This document shows positions 1-10,717 of a stretch of DNA of 64,000 bases, piece by piece. Source of the DNA: Puccinellia tenuiflora (Eukaryota > Streptophyta > Magnoliopsida > Poales > Poaceae); the NCBI GenBank assembly GCA_012064385.1, contig QRDG01001848.1:931085-995084 (forward strand). Direction: 5' to 3'. Numbering within the stretch: position 1 is the first letter of the stretch; each line of letters opens with the position of its first letter. The notes beneath the pieces were generated by a model. The model saw only the letters and a program-made list of their open reading frames with translations, made no database searches and was not told where the DNA came from. The position numbers were made by a program, and so were the translations under genes.

Positions 1-1803
1 TGATGTAGATGATGAGAGTTGGTTTGACATCAAAGCTTGACTCCGACAATCACACGGTGAGAACACCTTCCTTATGAATGAGGCAAGCATCCAATGCATC
101 TCCATTGTACCTAAAACACAATTAGAGTACAAAATGGTTCCCAAACTCATTGGGTCCCATAGTAGTTAGATAAACTACAATATATAGGAAACACTCCACA
201 TAAATATGTGCATATAGATATGAAATTGAATTTCATGCACATCTTAGCCGATTTAGGATTCGGTGGAGTATCCCCTATATATTGGATCAAGAAAGATAAG
301 CATGCTAAAGTAATATAAATTAGTAACCGAGCATGCAAAGGCTTTCTAGAACCAAAAGAGATACAATTTGGACAAAAACACCAAGTAAACCAAGAAGAGA
401 GCACACCAAGGTGTGACACAAAAAGGTTGTCCAAATTATATCAAAATCCAAATCAACACATGATTGAGGAAAAATCAAATCAACAAATGATTGATTCCAA
501 AACACATCAACACATGAAGTGTGATATCAAAAGGAATCGAATCAACACAACAAATGATCGATAAGACACCAATTGAAAATAAGATACCAATTAAAACAAA
601 AATAACAACTAGGAGAAAAGATACCAAGAAGAGGATGATACTTGACCGAAATCAAGTAAAGTAAAATAAGGCAAAAGGTATCAAGACTCCCACAATAAAT
701 ATTAATTGGAACAAATATCTATGGAGGAGATATTAAATTCCAATTAATACCAATTGAAGGTACCAACACAAGATAAAGAATCAAATGCCAATTGAGAGGA
801 TCAAAACTTGATAGATGGAATAGTGTTATAAATAAAAAGGAATGCTCCCCCAAGTTTAATGCATTATCTTAGATATTTGCATTTGAATACAAAATTCATG
901 CACAAGGGATCATTACTCTCCATATTTTATCTAAAACACTAAACACTACCGATTAAAAGATAGGATCCTTGCAAGAGGCAAAGAGGCCAATAAATAGAGC
1001 AATTTAAAAGCAAGTGCCAATGTGAAGATGATCTACAAAATCCACCACAATTACTAGAATCACTTGTCATGAACAAGGAGTATATGGAGAAATTTCTCGG
1101 TGGTATAAAGGAATGATGATCAAGACCAACTTCACAACAAATAAGCATATGGCAAAAGATAAGAATTAAAAGACGCCAAATTTTGAAAAAGGTTTGTTGG
1201 TAGTGTCAACTATTCAAACCAACCGGCAAAGCCATGGTTAAAATAAGATGAAACAAATGGTTTCTCCAAAAATATATAGGAATGCATTTTAGAGAAACAC
1301 CACACCAAGCAAACACACCCAAACAAGAGCCAAAGGATAACCAAAAGGAAATTGGACTTGTTCGAGCAAACATGCCACCTAGGAAAGATAATTTATAATA
1401 TCAAATCTAAGTGGCAAACCTCAAATGTTCACATTTTGTGGGATTGTAATATGCACATAGCTTATTACTCCCCCATAATGTGATAATTCATTTTATTTTC
1501 AACCAAGAGGCAAATAAAACCAACTAGAGAAATTAATGGACATTGTAGAATTTGAATTTCTCATGAATATGACATACCACATAGTAGCTAGATAATATTG
1601 AAATATCAATACTAGGTGGTGTGCTTCATGTACACACATTTTTAGGTTTGTGAGGTGCACAAAGCACATCACTCCCCCAAAATGGGATAGTCCATTAATA
1701 TCTCTAAGAGCCAATTGAAATCAACACAAGATCCAATAAAGCTCAACACACAAATTACACATACATGATACACAACTATCATACACAACCTTGAATAACA
1801 AGA

Positions 1804-2221
1804 CAAGTAGGAAGAGAGACAATTTGCTACCCGCATGGGTAGCTACACACCCATGCGTTATACGGAGATGCAAGCCGTATGTATCTGTTTTAGCTTGTTT
1901 TCCTAGTAAAACACGGATATTTGGTGTACAAAACTGGTTTTGGAATTTTCAAAAAAATATTTTTTTGGTCGTCATTTTTAGCTTTTTTTCATAGTTGACT
2001 TTTTTGTTGACTTTTGGGTCAAACTTTACTAAAAAAATCACAGCGGATGGAAAAAAATTCGAAAAAATTTCAAAATACTTTTTAATAATTCTATCAACTC
2101 TACTAGTGACATCCCCCTTGTCTACTTGAGTAATCTCATTTTTCCGTTGCATATACGTTTCGGTCAAACTTAGGGTGTGTAGCTACCCATGGGGGTAGCA
2201 AGTCTTTTCCGCAAGTAGGAA
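1804..2221. mobile_element. MITE, Mutator-like, with about 30-bp inverted ends
   Basis: Two inverted arms face each other: TTGCTACCCGCATGGGTAGC (from 1824) and the complement of the stretch ending at 2201, with about 28 of 30 bases matching. The unit is flanked by the 10-bp direct repeat CAAGTAGGAA at 1804-1813 and 2212-2221, a plausible target duplication. A 9-11 bp duplication suits Mutator-type elements; the class is inferred. There is no coding capacity. It lies in the internal region of the gag-only LTR element and is therefore younger than that element. Confidence 0.65.
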
Positions 2222-2446
2222 AGGAGCATAACATATACAAACACATGCTAGGTACAAAACTAACACATGCAAGGTAGCAAGCAACTTTCAATGTATATAT
2301 GAATTAAATACAAGTTACCGCAAGGAGGAAGCATTGGACAAGAGATAGATATGTGATAATCCAATTGACTTGGCTTGAGAAATAAAACCATGAAGATCCC
2401 TTAATTCTTCAAAAATAGCCAAGTCACCAATGTCCTCCATACACAC

Positions 2447-4798
2447 CTATTGATCAAGTTTGAGCTTGTTGGTCCCCAACCAAGTTGGGTCCAAGAGGTT
2501 AGTCACAATAGGTTTGGGAACCCAAATGGTGCATTTCTTGACACCACTTTGAGCTCCCACATACTTGGCAAACACATTGCCAACTCTATCCTTCCCAAGA
2601 GAATAATCATCATTAATTATGATAGGGTTGGAAGAGGTATCGTTAGTGCATGAGGAAGCAAAATGACCTTTGCCACGGCAAAGGTAGCAACACCGACTCT
2701 TCTTCTTCTTAATAGGCTCCTCAACTTGACGAGCATTGGCTTGAGTCTTCTTAGGAGGTGGCCGTTGTTCAACTCGTGGGTGAGCACGAGATTGAACAAG
2801 AGGCCGCTTCCCTAGTTGCTTCTCACTAAGAGGCTTCTTCTTCATTGGGCAATCCCGAACATGGTGCCCTTCAACCTTGCACTTGAAGCAAATGATGTTG
2901 GCCGGGTTCTTGACTTGAACTTGGCCCTTCTTCTTCTCAACCTTGGACTTGTTCTTGATGTTGGAGTTGAATCCAAGTCCACTCTTGTCATTAGGGGATT
3001 GTTGCACACTCAACATGTTGTCAAGTGCCCTCTTCCCCTCATGACGCTTTTCCAAGCCTTTCTTCAAAGAAGTGGCTTGGGCCTTGAGCTCTCCTCTCTT
3101 CTCTACATGGTTAGTGACAACACAAGTACTATAGGAGGTAGATGCATCATTGTTAGAGCAACAAGGCAAAGCAAGTAATTCATCACATGATGTACCAACA
3201 TTTTTTGTGGATGAACTACTAGGACTAGCACATGGCAATATAGCATTATTAATTAAGGTTGTGCTAATATCCACATGAGGCTCACTTCATGTTACCTTTG
3301 TAGTGATGGCCTCATGAGCTAACTTAAGACAAGCATAGGATGCTAGAAGTTCATCATTAGAGCTAGATAGCTTTTCATGATTTTCTTCCAACTTCCCATA
3401 AGATGCTAGAAGACTATCATTAGAGCTAGATAGCTTTTCATGACTTGCTTCCAACTTCTCATACTTGCTTGTTAGCAACTCAAGTTGAGACCTTAGCTCA
3501 ACATTCTTGTTCGACATAGATGCTTCGCAAGAAATTGAGTTAGTAGCACAAGCATCATTGACATTAGGGATGGAAGAAGAAATCTTAGCAAGCTCTTCAT
3601 TTAATTTAGCATTTTCATTTTTCGTGACCTTATATTTAGCAATGGCATGGTCACGTTCTTTAATGATTTTAGCAATTATTTCATTATGAGACTCCTCGAT
3701 AGAATCTAGTTTCTCCTCAAGAGAAGCACGAGTCTCTTGCTCTTCCACAAGAGCATCTTCTAATGATGCTTTCTCCATAGCATCATCTCTTTCGATCTTA
3801 CCTTTTTCTTCAAGGCTTGCTTCCAAGGACTCAATAGTTTCCCCACGCTCAATAAGAGTGCTCATGATTTCAAAGAGGTTAGCTTGGGCACTTTTATTGC
3901 TAGGAAGGGCTTTAAGAATTATTAGACCTTTATTTTGAAGCAAAGCATTAACCTTTTCCATATCATCTTCTTCATCATTATTATCATCATCATCATTATC
4001 ATCATTATTATTATCATTGCTAGAAGAAGATTTAGCCATAAGGCAATGAGTGATGGATGAAGAAGAATAATTGATTTTTGAACTACTGAAGTTAAAATCT
4101 TGTTCCACAATTAATTTGGTTTCCTCTATATTAACATTCATGCAAGAGTTAGAGGGAACACAAGCATTTTTATCATTGGAACAAGATAAAGCAAGCATAT
4201 CATCATTAGATTTATCTAAGCAATTTTTGGATGATATACAAGGACTATCAACACTAGCATGTATGACATTAGGAGTGCTAGAAGAGTTTAAGTCCAAAGA
4301 TGAGGCATTGCAACAAGCTAGAGATAAAAGATTATCAAAGAATAACTCACTATCAATATTGCAAGACCTATCACTACTCACCATCACATTGGATTGTGGC
4401 TTACCATATTTTGGTGAAGTAGACGAAGATGAGGGCTCGTCACAGCCGGAGGTGGAGGGAGCGCAATCATCTTCAATAGAGTTGGACACTCCGTATTTTT
4501 CTTGAAGCTTGGTCCATAACTCATGAGTATCCCGGAGAGGCATGATTGACTCGAAAACTACAACACTCACAAATTTGCAAAACTCATTAGAAGCTAGAGC
4601 ATCTAGATATAAGTTTTTCTCATCCTCTAAAGTCATACTTTCGTAATCCTTTGGAGGAGAAAAATCTATATCTAAGATATGCTCAATATTGGGGTCCAAG
4701 ACCCATAAGTGATTAAGCATATGAGTTTTCCAAACATTAAAATTTGTGCCATTAAATCTAAACAAGAAATTGTGCACTAAATCCCTAGACGACATCAT
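2447..4798 (-). pseudogene. Copia-type gag polyprotein, one internal stop
   Basis: One reading frame of about 780 codons starts with a double Met at 4798 and is interrupted by a single in-frame TGA at 3287-3289; the same frame then continues to 2447. The N-terminal 110 residues match the Copia gag N-terminal type, with FNGTNFNVWKTHML and a PLRDTHELWTKLQEKYG stretch. The middle is Ser/Asn/Asp rich, followed by a coiled-coil-like region with two copies of an HEKLSSSND repeat. The C-terminal part carries two CCHC zinc knuckles (CFKCKVEGHHVRDC and CYLCRGKGHFASSC). No frameshift is needed, only the nonsense codon. The product would form the capsid/nucleocapsid of retrotransposon particles. It ends without a fused pol. 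Confidence 0.8.
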
Positions 4799-4835
4799 TA
4801 CTCTCTAGGCGGTAAAGCCAAACAAGAGAGACGAG

Positions 4836-4847
4836 GCTCTGATACCA
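4836..4847 (-). other. Primer binding site (initiator tRNA-Met type)
   Basis: The minus strand reads TGGTATCAGAGC, the classic plant retrotransposon primer binding site complementary to the 3' end of initiator tRNA-Met. It lies 2 bases inside the inner edge of the LTR (4850) and about 40 bases upstream of the gag start at 4798. It fixes the orientation of the element as minus. Confidence 0.9.
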
Positions 4848-5870
4848 ATTGAAAGAACAAACTATGGCCGAGATGTCGCCTAGAGGGGGGGGGGGGTGAA
4901 TAGGCGATTAACACTTTTTCTAATTAGGCCTTCATAATTGCGGAATAAAACTATGTGTTTAAATTAACAAGCCAACAACCTAATTACTAGGCTCACCTAT
5001 GTGCACCAACAACTTATGCTAAGCAATAAAAGCAACAAGGTGATAGCAAGATATAAACTTCAAGCACGAAGGCTATCACAATGTAAATTGCATAAGTAAA
5101 AGCTCGGGTATAGAAATAACTGAGGCACGCGGAGACGAGGATATATTCCCGAGTTCCTCCTTGTTAAGGGAGTACGTCTCGTTGGAGGGGTGTGAGCTCG
5201 CCACAAGAGGCCTACTCAAGATGCCACAAAGGCCTCACCCTATTCTCCGATGAACCTCACCCAAGGGATTGGTTCACCTTCCACTATCGGAATCCTTCGA
5301 GGCGGATTCCGGAGCCCTTTTACAACTTGCTTGGGGCACACATCCACAACTCAATTGGGGGCTCCCAAAATGTGCCGAAGCTTCACAACCGAAGACTTCG
5401 CGGCACCTCCAAACCGTCTAGGGTACACGATGCACCCAAGAGGCAACAAGCTCTTGGGAACACAATGCACCCAAGAGTAACAAGCTTCTCAACCTTCAAC
5501 TTCACGTATCACCGTGGAGATAGCAACCCGATGCAACTAATGCAAAAGGAAAGAGCACACAAAGTGGTCAAATCCTTCACTCCCAAATTCCAACCAAAGC
5601 AACTAATGCTATGGAGGGAATAAGAGAGGAATAATAAAGGGGATGAACACAAAGCAACCCCAAATCTAGATCCACTAGGTTCCCCTCACTTAGAGGAGAT
5701 TTTGATTGGTGGAATGGTAGATCTAGATCTCCTCTCTTGAATCCCTAAATTTGGGCAAAAATCATCGGAGGGATTGAGAGGAATCAAGCTCACAAGTTTG
5801 CAACAATGGAGGAGAGAGGGTGAGTGAGCTGAGCAAAGTGAGCAACCAGCACTTGGGGGAAGAAGAGGGC

Positions 5871-5879
5871 TATTTATAG
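5871..5879 (-). promoter_or_regulatory. TATA box of the LTR promoter
   Basis: The minus strand reads GCTATAAATAGCC, a near-ideal plant TATA box. It lies in the LTR upstream of the expected transcript start (about 5840-5850) and downstream, in minus orientation, of the palindrome array. Confidence 0.65.
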
Positions 5880-5911
5880 CCTCCCCCAAAAACTAGCCGT
5901 TGGAAAACGAG

Positions 5912-6268
5912 GGGCCGGAAATTTCGGGTTAAAGGCGCCGGAACTTCCGGCCGGGGGCCGGATATTCCGGGGCTTACACCGGAATTTCCGGAGCAAACCT
6001 CCGGTGCAAAGTTCCGGACCCCCACCCGAGAGAAAACGCGAAAAAGACTTAGCCAAATTTTCCTTGGGCCGGATATTCCGGACCAAAGACCGGAAATTCC
6101 GGACCCCCGGAAATTTCCGAGGAAACTTCCGAGGCAAAATTCCGGTCCCCCTCCAGAGAGAAAAGCCAAAAAGACTTAGCCAAAAAAGCTCAGATGAAAA
6201 TATGGGCCGGATATTCCGGTGCAACGGCCGGAACTTCGGCCGGATTCGGCTCAGGCCGGAATTTCCGC
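5912..6268 (-). repeat. Array of CCGGAAWTTCCGG-type palindromes in U3
   Basis: About a dozen copies of a short palindrome occur in 350 bases, for example at 5938-5950, 5958-5970, 5979-5991, 6069-6081, 6091-6103 and 6208-6220, with half-site or imperfect copies between them. Core forms are CCGGATATTCCGG, CCGGAATTTCCGG and CCGGAACTTCCGG. The array ends about 35 bases upstream of the LTR TATA box, the place of U3 enhancer repeats. Function is inferred from position only. Confidence 0.75.
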
Positions 6269-6778
6269 CCCACAGAAAACAACAGAAATTGCAATATGAA
6301 AACGGGCATATCTTTTACATCCGGACTCCGTTTTCGATGATCTTGGGCTCGTTAGACTCGCAACGAAAAGCTCTACAAGATCATGCAGAGAAACATCATT
6401 GTCCATCATGATATTATAAAAGCAAATGGGGAAAGGTAAAAGCTCCTTTTCGCAAACCGAAAAAGCCGTATCTTTTGCAATTGACGTCCGAAAGAAGTGA
6501 AACTAATTTTTTTTGGAAAGAGGACGACAAAAGCTACCCTTGGAGATGGAAAACAAGCAATGGAGATTTTGCAAAGAAATGGAAGAGATAAATCTTCCGC
6601 ACGGATGACCCGGCAAAATCTCCAATACCGAAACCGCAAAAAGAAGACGCATAAGCAAACTGTTTTCGGTGAACTTAGCTTTGCCATGACGAGCACGAAA
6701 AGCACCAAGATCACACCACGATAAGAGGCAAATAAGAACCAATAGAGATGATTGCATGGGGGCAAAGGTTTGTGCTCT

Positions 6779-8200
6779 TGATACGTCTCCAACGTATCTA
6801 TAATTTCTTATGATCCATGCTTGTTTTCATACCATTTGCTACATGTTTTGTTTACATCTTATAGCATTTTTATGCATTTTCTGGAACTAACCTATTAATA
6901 AGATGCCACAGTGCCAGTTCCTGTTTTCTGCTATTTTCCCGTTTCAGAAAAGCACGTAAGGAAATATTCTCGGAATTGGACGGGACAAAAAGCAGCAGTC
7001 TTATAATTCAATGGACTACACGGAGCCCGAAGGAGAGGACCTGGAGGGCCGTGGGCCGGCCACACCATAGGGTGGCGCGGGACCCATGCCTGCCGCGCCA
7101 CCAGGTGGTGTGGGGCCCACGGGAGCCCTCCGACGCCGCCCTTTCGCCTATATATTGCCCCCGACGCATAAAACCTAGACGGACCCCGTCATATTCCAAA
7201 GAAACGTCTGCAGCGCCGCCGCCATCGCCGACAAGTTTCGGGGGACAGAAGTCTCTGTTCCGGCACCCTGCCGAGACGGGGAAGTGCCCCCGGAGCCATC
7301 TCCATCGACTCCACCACCATCTTCATCGCCGTTGCTAACTCCCATGATGAGGAGGGAGTAGTTCTCCCTCGGGGCTGAGGGCCGTACCGGTAGCCATGTG
7401 GTCTATATCTCTCTCTCCCATGATGTGATCTATATGTGATCATGAGCTTTGCAATCTAGATGTTGTTATGTTACTCAAGTGGGCTTTATTTATGTGATCT
7501 CCGGAGACTCCTTGTCCCACGTGTGTAAAGGTGACAGTGTGTGCACCGTGTGGGTCTTTAGGCTATATTTCACAAGATACTTGTTCACTGATTTATTATT
7601 TGAGTTGGATGTCTCTATGAAATTGTGGTGTGTTAGTACCTCCTATGAATGCTCATGGTCCAGTGTGGGGTATTCATTAGTACTTGGGAATATATGTTTG
7701 AGGCGTGCTTTTGCATTCCTACACAATGAATTAGTGTTCGTTATCCAGCCGGAGAATACTTCGGAGTAGTATATTAAGTGCTTATATTTATATTCAATTA
7801 TGATTGCATTGTTGAGAGTGACCACTGGTGAAAGTATGATCCTAGCCTTGTTCTAGCATTGAACACGTTACAACAAGTTCTGCTACATGTTTGCTTGCTG
7901 CCATTTTTATTTCAGATTGCAATTACTACTTATAATCATCCATATTACTTGTATTTCACTATCTCTTCGCCGAACTAGTGCACCTATACATCTGACAAGT
8001 GTATTGGGTGTGTTGGGGACACAAGAGACTTTTTGTATTGTGATTGCAGGGTTGCTTGAGAGGGATACCTTTGACCTCTACCTCCCTGAGTTCGATAAAC
8101 CTTGGGTGATTCACTTAAGGGAAACTTGTTGCTGTTCTACAAACCTCTGCTCTTGGAGGCCCAACACTGTCTACAAGAATAGAAGCGTGTGTAGACATCA
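6779..8200 (+). repeat. 5' LTR of the Gypsy element
   Basis: It starts TGATACGTCTCCAACGTATC, a start I recognise from abundant Triticeae Gypsy LTRs, and ends GTAGACATCA at 8200, ten bases before the primer site. A TATA-like CTATATATTG lies at 7147-7156. Length is about 1.42 kb. No second copy is found in the window. Confidence 0.8.
7147..7156 (+). promoter_or_regulatory. TATA box of the Gypsy LTR
   Basis: CCTATATATTGCCCCCGACG is a TATA-type core about 370 bases into the LTR, after a GC-rich U3. It is the only good TATA box in this LTR in plus orientation. Confidence 0.5.
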
Positions 8201-8210
8201 AGCTATTTTC

Positions 8211-8228
8211 TGGCGCCGTTGCCGGGGA
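8211..8228 (+). other. Primer binding site (tRNA-Asp type)
   Basis: TGGCGCCGTTGCCGGGGA is the standard primer binding site of Athila/Sabrina-like Gypsy elements. It lies ten bases past the LTR end at 8200. Confidence 0.85.
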
Positions 8229-8430
8229 GGTAAGGTAAAAGGTACTCACATCATCTGGCTACTAAGCTATTCTCTAGTACTGTTGCTGTTGTGTGAGTGC
8301 TCGAAGTTATTTCCTTTAGATTCTGCAATTATATCTTTTTGTTTCTTGTTTTTAATTTCACTAGTTAGGCTTAATAGAAAACAACAAAAAAATTAGTATT
8401 AGTTCTTTGGAAATCATTTTTGCTAATGCT

Positions 8431-9984
8431 ATGGAAAAGTCTAAGCTTGGGGAAGCTAGTTTTTATGAAAATGATCTTTTTAGTTCCCCAGCTTTAGAGG
8501 AGAAAATTTGCTCTGATAATACTTTGTCTCCCATATGTGATAATTCGAATCATGCTTGTGATATTCTAAATCCACCTACTGAAAGTATTCCTTTTAAAAT
8601 ACCTATGATTTTTTTTGAAAAGGTTATGGATGAATGTTATGCAGGGGATGGAACAATCCATCCAAGTGATCACTTGTTGAAACTTACAGAACTTTGTGAG
8701 TTGTTTAAGATTGCAGGTTTATCAAGAGAAAATGTCATGAAGAAATTATTTCCATTGTCACTTAAGGACAAAGCAAGGGAGTGGTATGATCTACTTGATG
8801 ATCCTCATCATTTGGAGTGGAAGGAGCTTGCAAATCTCTTTTACTCTAAATTTTATCCTCCTTATGAAATGCATTTGGATAGGAATTACATTTTTAATTT
8901 TTGGCCTCATGATGGAGAAAGCATTGCTCAAGCTTGGGGAAGGCTGAAAACATTAATACTTAAATGTCCTAACCATGAGCTTCCTAAAAAAATAATTGTT
9001 ACTAATTTTTATGCAAGGCTTTCAGGTGATTGCAAGAATTATCTAGATGCCTGTTCAGGGGGTTCTTTCACAAGTAAGAAGGTTGAAACTAGATGGGATC
9101 TTCTTGAGAAAATTCAAGACAATACTGAACGTTGGGAGAATGACAAAGGTAAAGAATCAGGTTATGTGGAGAATCTTCCTTTCAAGTCTCTCCCTCCTAA
9201 GAAGGGAAAGAATAAGAAGAAGATGAAGAGTAAAAGGAGAGAGGAAACGGTACCTTTCCCTAAACATGTTGCTCCTATTATAGTTGTTGCTGATGAGTAT
9301 GAATTCGATGATTTTGAATTAGATGATGTTCCTATGCCTGTTATTTATATTAGTGATCATGATTGGGAAAAGCATAGTACTTTTGATATTGAAAACCTCT
9401 TGGGTACTAATTCTGAAAATGATGATGCTAATGATTGCAACACTATTAGTACTATCCATATTCTTTCCAATGATGATATGATAAGATCTAAGCTTGGGGA
9501 TGAGGTGTTTGAAAATCCTTTTGCTACTAATGATTACATGTTTGATACATCTCCTTCTAGTAAAAATGATGATATGTTTACAGATGAACACACTTTGGAA
9601 GATAAATATTCTATTCCTTATGATGATACTATGCCCCCAGTTTTTGATAATTATTATAAAGAATATTATGACATGGGTTATAATTACAATCATCCTCATG
9701 AAAATTGTCATAATTATGGAGGGATCACCCAAAACCATCCCTTTAATATACAACCTGTTTATCATGTTCAAGTTCTTTATGATGATCCTGCTCCAGTTGT
9801 TATTCATGAGAAGAACTTTGTTTATGTGGAAAATGATGACACTTTTATGCATATGGATCATGATAAGAATTTTACATGTGATGGTTATATTGTGGATTTT
9901 ATCAATGATGGCACACAACACGAGGTTCGTCATGCGCCGCACACCCCACCGACACAACCTACTGATCTAGGTTTAGCGCAGTAG
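8431..9984 (+). CDS. Gypsy gag protein (C-terminus chimeric)
   Basis: An intact frame of 517 codons plus stop from the ATG at 8431. Residues about 75-240 match the retrotransposon gag domain: the core LKDKAREWYDLL is followed by W-K-E-L..F-Y-S-K-F-Y-P and a QAWGRLKTLILKCP stretch. A Lys-rich basic patch (KKGKNKKKMKSKRR) follows, then a long Asp/Asn/Tyr-rich acidic tail typical of these elements. The protein would form retrotransposon capsids. The last 20-25 residues differ from the expected gag continuation and probably come from the fusion with the next element. No protease or pol frame follows. Confidence 0.8.
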   Translation: MEKSKLGEASFYENDLFSSPALEEKICSDNTLSPICDNSNHACDILNPPTESIPFKIPMIFFEKVMDECYAGDGTIHPSDHLLKLTELCELFKIAGLSRENVMKKLFPLSLKDKAREWYDLLDDPHHLEWKELANLFYSKFYPPYEMHLDRNYIFNFWPHDGESIAQAWGRLKTLILKCPNHELPKKIIVTNFYARLSGDCKNYLDACSGGSFTSKKVETRWDLLEKIQDNTERWENDKGKESGYVENLPFKSLPPKKGKNKKKMKSKRREETVPFPKHVAPIIVVADEYEFDDFELDDVPMPVIYISDHDWEKHSTFDIENLLGTNSENDDANDCNTISTIHILSNDDMIRSKLGDEVFENPFATNDYMFDTSPSSKNDDMFTDEHTLEDKYSIPYDDTMPPVFDNYYKEYYDMGYNYNHPHENCHNYGGITQNHPFNIQPVYHVQVLYDDPAPVVIHEKNFVYVENDDTFMHMDHDKNFTCDGYIVDFINDGTQHEVRHAPHTPPTQPTDLGLAQ

Positions 9985-10717
9985 TGACGGGAAGCTCCGC
10001 CGCCGCCACTGCCCACTCACCGTTGCCGCCGTCGCCCTCCACCTTGGCCACCTCGACAGGATCGTCGAGTCAAGGTGAAGGTATACCTCACCCTTTCTCT
10101 GTTTCCCCTCTCTCATATCCGAGATAGATCGTTTTCCCGAAAGTACTACCGTTGACGTTCTAGCCTAGATGATCCTAGAGGTATAACAAAGCCGTCCTTG
10201 AGCTCGCTGCTAATCTGGCTGCATCCGGCCGCCCTTGAGGCCACCGTCGTTTTGTGCACCTGCTATCGGGCCGCCGCTGGCCGTCTTCGAGCTGGCTACA
10301 TCTAGCAGTCTGATTGGGGATGGCGGTTCCGTCAAGCTGGTGGGTTCTGCCTATGGATTTGATGCTCGTCGGCCCGATGCTAATCCATGGGGCTTCTGCC
10401 CTGGTTCATCGCCGACAATGTCGATTGTCTTCATGTTATATGATTTGATCACTGTCTGTAGTACGGAATTGTTCTCCAAGTCTCTGGACCAAAAGAGTGG
10501 TTCCTTTCCGCTATCACTGTCTAGAAATCTAGTGGTAATGTGTGGAGATTGCTCAAAAACATATATGAAGTTATTTATTTGCATTTGCAGACTGTTTAAC
10601 AAGAGATAATCTACTGCTTATTTGTTACTAAATTACATCTCCCAATAAACATCCATTGGCATTATTATGTCCTGCATCAACTTAACGAGGTACAACAAAT
10701 TAACAAGTTGCGATTGG

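Larger units (their letters stand above)
1..6778 (-). mobile_element. LTR retrotransposon with Copia-type gag, pol-less
   Basis: Read on the minus strand, the element runs from a 5' LTR (right side, 4850-6778), through a tRNA-Met-type primer binding site (4836-4847), to a gag reading frame (4798-2447), then about 2.4 kb of AT-rich non-coding DNA to the window edge. I found no protease, integrase, reverse transcriptase or RNase H, so this looks like a non-autonomous gag-only derivative. The LTR sequence does not recur in 1-2400, so the 3' LTR is outside the window or lost. Bases 1-1803 contain no gene and are AT-rich, with many short ACCAATT-type motifs. A MITE sits inside this part at 1804-2221. 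Confidence 0.75.
4850..6778 (-). repeat. 5' LTR of the gag-only element
   Basis: The inner edge is the TG at 4850-4851, read as the terminal CA on the minus strand, 2 bases from the primer site. The LTR has a long transcribed part, with direct repeats of a CTTGGGTGCA-type motif near 5440-5490, a canonical TATA box (5871-5879) and an upstream palindrome array. The outer edge is not certain: a Gypsy LTR starts at 6779 and may have inserted into it. A 12-base G run (4885-4896) near the inner edge is a likely length-variable site. Confidence 0.65.
6779..9910 (+). mobile_element. Gypsy (Athila-type) LTR retrotransposon, left part
   Basis: The order is 5' LTR (6779-8200), primer site (8211-8228), leader, gag (8431-9984). 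The right edge is abrupt: homology to gag-type sequence seems to end near 9910 and GC-rich DNA of LINE-leader type follows. No pol and no second LTR appear downstream before or after the LINE, so the element is truncated rather than merely interrupted. Confidence 0.75.

Noticed and set aside
9319..9957. Long open frame (212 codons) on the minus strand
   Set aside because: It lies opposite the AT-rich, Asp/Asn-coding tail of the Gypsy gag; the Ile/Met-rich product is what the complement of GAT/AAT codons gives.
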